DNA of 64,000 bases. Origin: Gammaproteobacteria bacterium (lineage in GTDB: Bacteria; Pseudomonadota; Gammaproteobacteria; Ga0077536). The stretch lies in contig SHZJ01000003.1 in assembly GCA_009692365.1 (NCBI GenBank), positions 1-64,000 on the forward strand, in the 5' to 3' direction. Below the pieces are notes generated by a model. It did no database searches. It had not been told where the DNA came from and saw only the letters and a list, made by a program, of their open reading frames with translations. Within the stretch, counting starts at the first letter, position 1, and every line of letters begins with the position of its first letter. The translations under genes and the position numbers were made by a program. This document shows positions 62,507 to 64,000 of this stretch, in pieces.

Positions 62507-64000
62507 TCACAGCGCGCCGTCCCCAGGGGCCGTTGCTTTGAGCTTGGCGGCCTCTTCTTTCGCCTCAGCTTTGACCTTGCGCCGCTCGGCGAGTTGATCG
62601 AAGACGTAAAACAACAACGGCACATAGAGCATCGCCAAAGTGGTCTCACCCAGCATCCCGCCCATGATGCCGGTGCCAATCGAGTGCCGCGCATTGGCGC
62701 CGGCGCCCACCGCAATGGCGAGTGGCAGACAGCCCACGGCGAACGCGAGCGAGGTCATGATAATCGGGCGCAGCCGTTGCTCACCGGCCAGCACCGTGGC
62801 CTCCATGATCGTCTTGCCTTGCTTGCGAAAATCTACCGCTGCGGACACCCGCAGCACCGCGTTCTTGGCCCCTAAACCAATCAGCACCAGTAGGCCAATT
62901 TGGAAATAGACGTCGTTCTCAAGCCCGCGAATATAATTGGTGAGCAGCGCGCCCAGCACCCCGAACGGGATGGCTGTCATAACCGCGCCGGGCAGCGTCC
63001 ACGATTCGTATTGCGCCGCCAGCACCAGAAAAACGATGAGCATGCCAAAGCCAAAGGCGATCGTTGAGGTCCCGGCGGACTGCTTCTCTTCATAGGCCAC
63101 GCCCGACCAAGCGAACGTATAGCCCGCCGGCAGATCGGCGGCCAATGCCTCCATGGCGGCGATCGCCTGTCCCGAGCTATAGCCACGCGCCGCCCCGCCG
63201 ATGAGTTCGGCCGCCGGGAAACCGTTGAAGTGAGGCACCATGTCCGGTCCGGTGGTCCATACCAAGTTGACTAACGCCGACAGCGGCACCATCTTCTGCT
63301 GGGCAGAACGCACGTAGAGTCGCGTCAGGTCGTTCGGCTGTTTGCGAAACGGCGCGTCGGACTGCATCGTTACCCACCAGGTTTGGCTGTACTGGCTGAA
63401 CTGACTCACGTTGAGCGAGCCAAATTGGGCCTGGATCGCGTTGTAAACCTCCGGCACCGGCACGCCCAGCAGGGTGGCTTTGTCACGGTCGACCACCGCG
63501 CGTAGCTGCTGGGTGCTGGCATTGAAGGTCGTGCGCAGCGGCGCTAGTTCCGGCCGATCTTTCGCCTTGGCGATGAACGCTTGGGTCAGCGCGTCGAGTG
63601 CCGCTGGGCTGCCGGCCGTGGTGTCCTGAATCCAGAACTCAAAGCCACCGGTAGTGCCGATGCCGGGGATGGCGGGCGGCGAGATGGGCGCCACGATGGC
63701 TTCTTGGATGTGCTGCGCCTGCAGGAAAAGGTTCCGCAGAATCGCGCGGGTGTTTTGTGCTTCTGCGGTGGCCACCGTCGCGTAGCGTTCCCTGAAGTCC
63801 TTGAAGGTCAGAAAAAATGTGGCCGTATTGGTCTTCAGGGCGCTGTCGAACAGGCTGTAGCCGGTGATCAGCGTGCGTTTTTCGACGCCCGGAATCGTCT
63901 CCAGAATAGCGTCGACGCGTTCGGCCACTCGCTGCGTGCGGTCCAGACTGGCCGCCTGCGGCAGCATGATCGCCACCATCGCATAGCCTTGGTCTTCCTG
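62507..64000 (-). CDS. RND efflux pump inner-membrane permease (AcrB/HAE1 family), 5' end outside window
   Basis: PLSALVNLVWTTGPDMVPHFNGFPAAELIGGAARGYSSGQA..., GLLVLIGLGAKNAVL; continues past 64000. Confidence 0.93.
   Translation of the reverse strand, partial: QEDQGYAMVAIMLPQAASLDRTQRVAERVDAILETIPGVEKRTLITGYSLFDSALKTNTATFFLTFKDFRERYATVATAEAQNTRAILRNLFLQAQHIQEAIVAPISPPAIPGIGTTGGFEFWIQDTTAGSPAALDALTQAFIAKAKDRPELAPLRTTFNASTQQLRAVVDRDKATLLGVPVPEVYNAIQAQFGSLNVSQFSQYSQTWWVTMQSDAPFRKQPNDLTRLYVRSAQQKMVPLSALVNLVWTTGPDMVPHFNGFPAAELIGGAARGYSSGQAIAAMEALAADLPAGYTFAWSGVAYEEKQSAGTSTIAFGFGMLIVFLVLAAQYESWTLPGAVMTAIPFGVLGALLTNYIRGLENDVYFQIGLLVLIGLGAKNAVLRVSAAVDFRKQGKTIMEATVLAGEQRLRPIIMTSLAFAVGCLPLAIAVGAGANARHSIGTGIMGGMLGETTLAMLYVPLLFYVFDQLAERRKVKAEAKEEAAKLKATAPGDGAL

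Overview
64 kb window from a high-GC proteobacterial chromosome. All calls come from reading the sequence and the supplied ORF translations; no database search was possible. (1) The left part (about 0-18 kb) is accessory: tRNA-Arg(ACG), a tandem hairpin array with a duplicated tRNA 3' end, a decayed IS3-family element, an IS91-type transposase fragment, an AT-richer TPR/glycosyltransferase gene with two internal stops, clusters of GGGGTCAGACTCGAT and GGGTGTCCCGG repeats, a luciferase-like monooxygenase, a frameshifted Rieske oxygenase, an MBL-fold hydrolase, a sugar dehydrogenase, a PhyH dioxygenase, an acyl-CoA dehydrogenase and glycosyltransferases. (2) About 18-38 kb holds a SulP transporter, tandem DEAD-box helicases including dbpA, an orphan modA, a CYP153-like P450 divergent from a compact protocatechuate operon (pcaIJ-pcaHG-pobA-pcaB), a FadL-type porin, an Fe-ADH, a CmoA-like enzyme and an NlpC/P60 lipoprotein. 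(3) About 38-58 kb is core metabolism: rppH, mdh, gltA, sucA-sucB-lpdA, phaR, pckG, a phasin, class III phaC/phaE, acs, a HAL2-like nucleotidase, a LuxR-type regulator and RidA. (4) The right end has a second TPR/glycosyltransferase pseudogene and an RND efflux outer-membrane protein/permease pair; the permease runs off the window. I saw no CRISPR array, prophage or recognisable defence system. The best leads are the hairpin array beside tRNA-Arg, the repeat arrays bracketing accessory genes, the decay or phase variation of surface-glycosylation genes, and a few structured or small-ORF intergenic signals.
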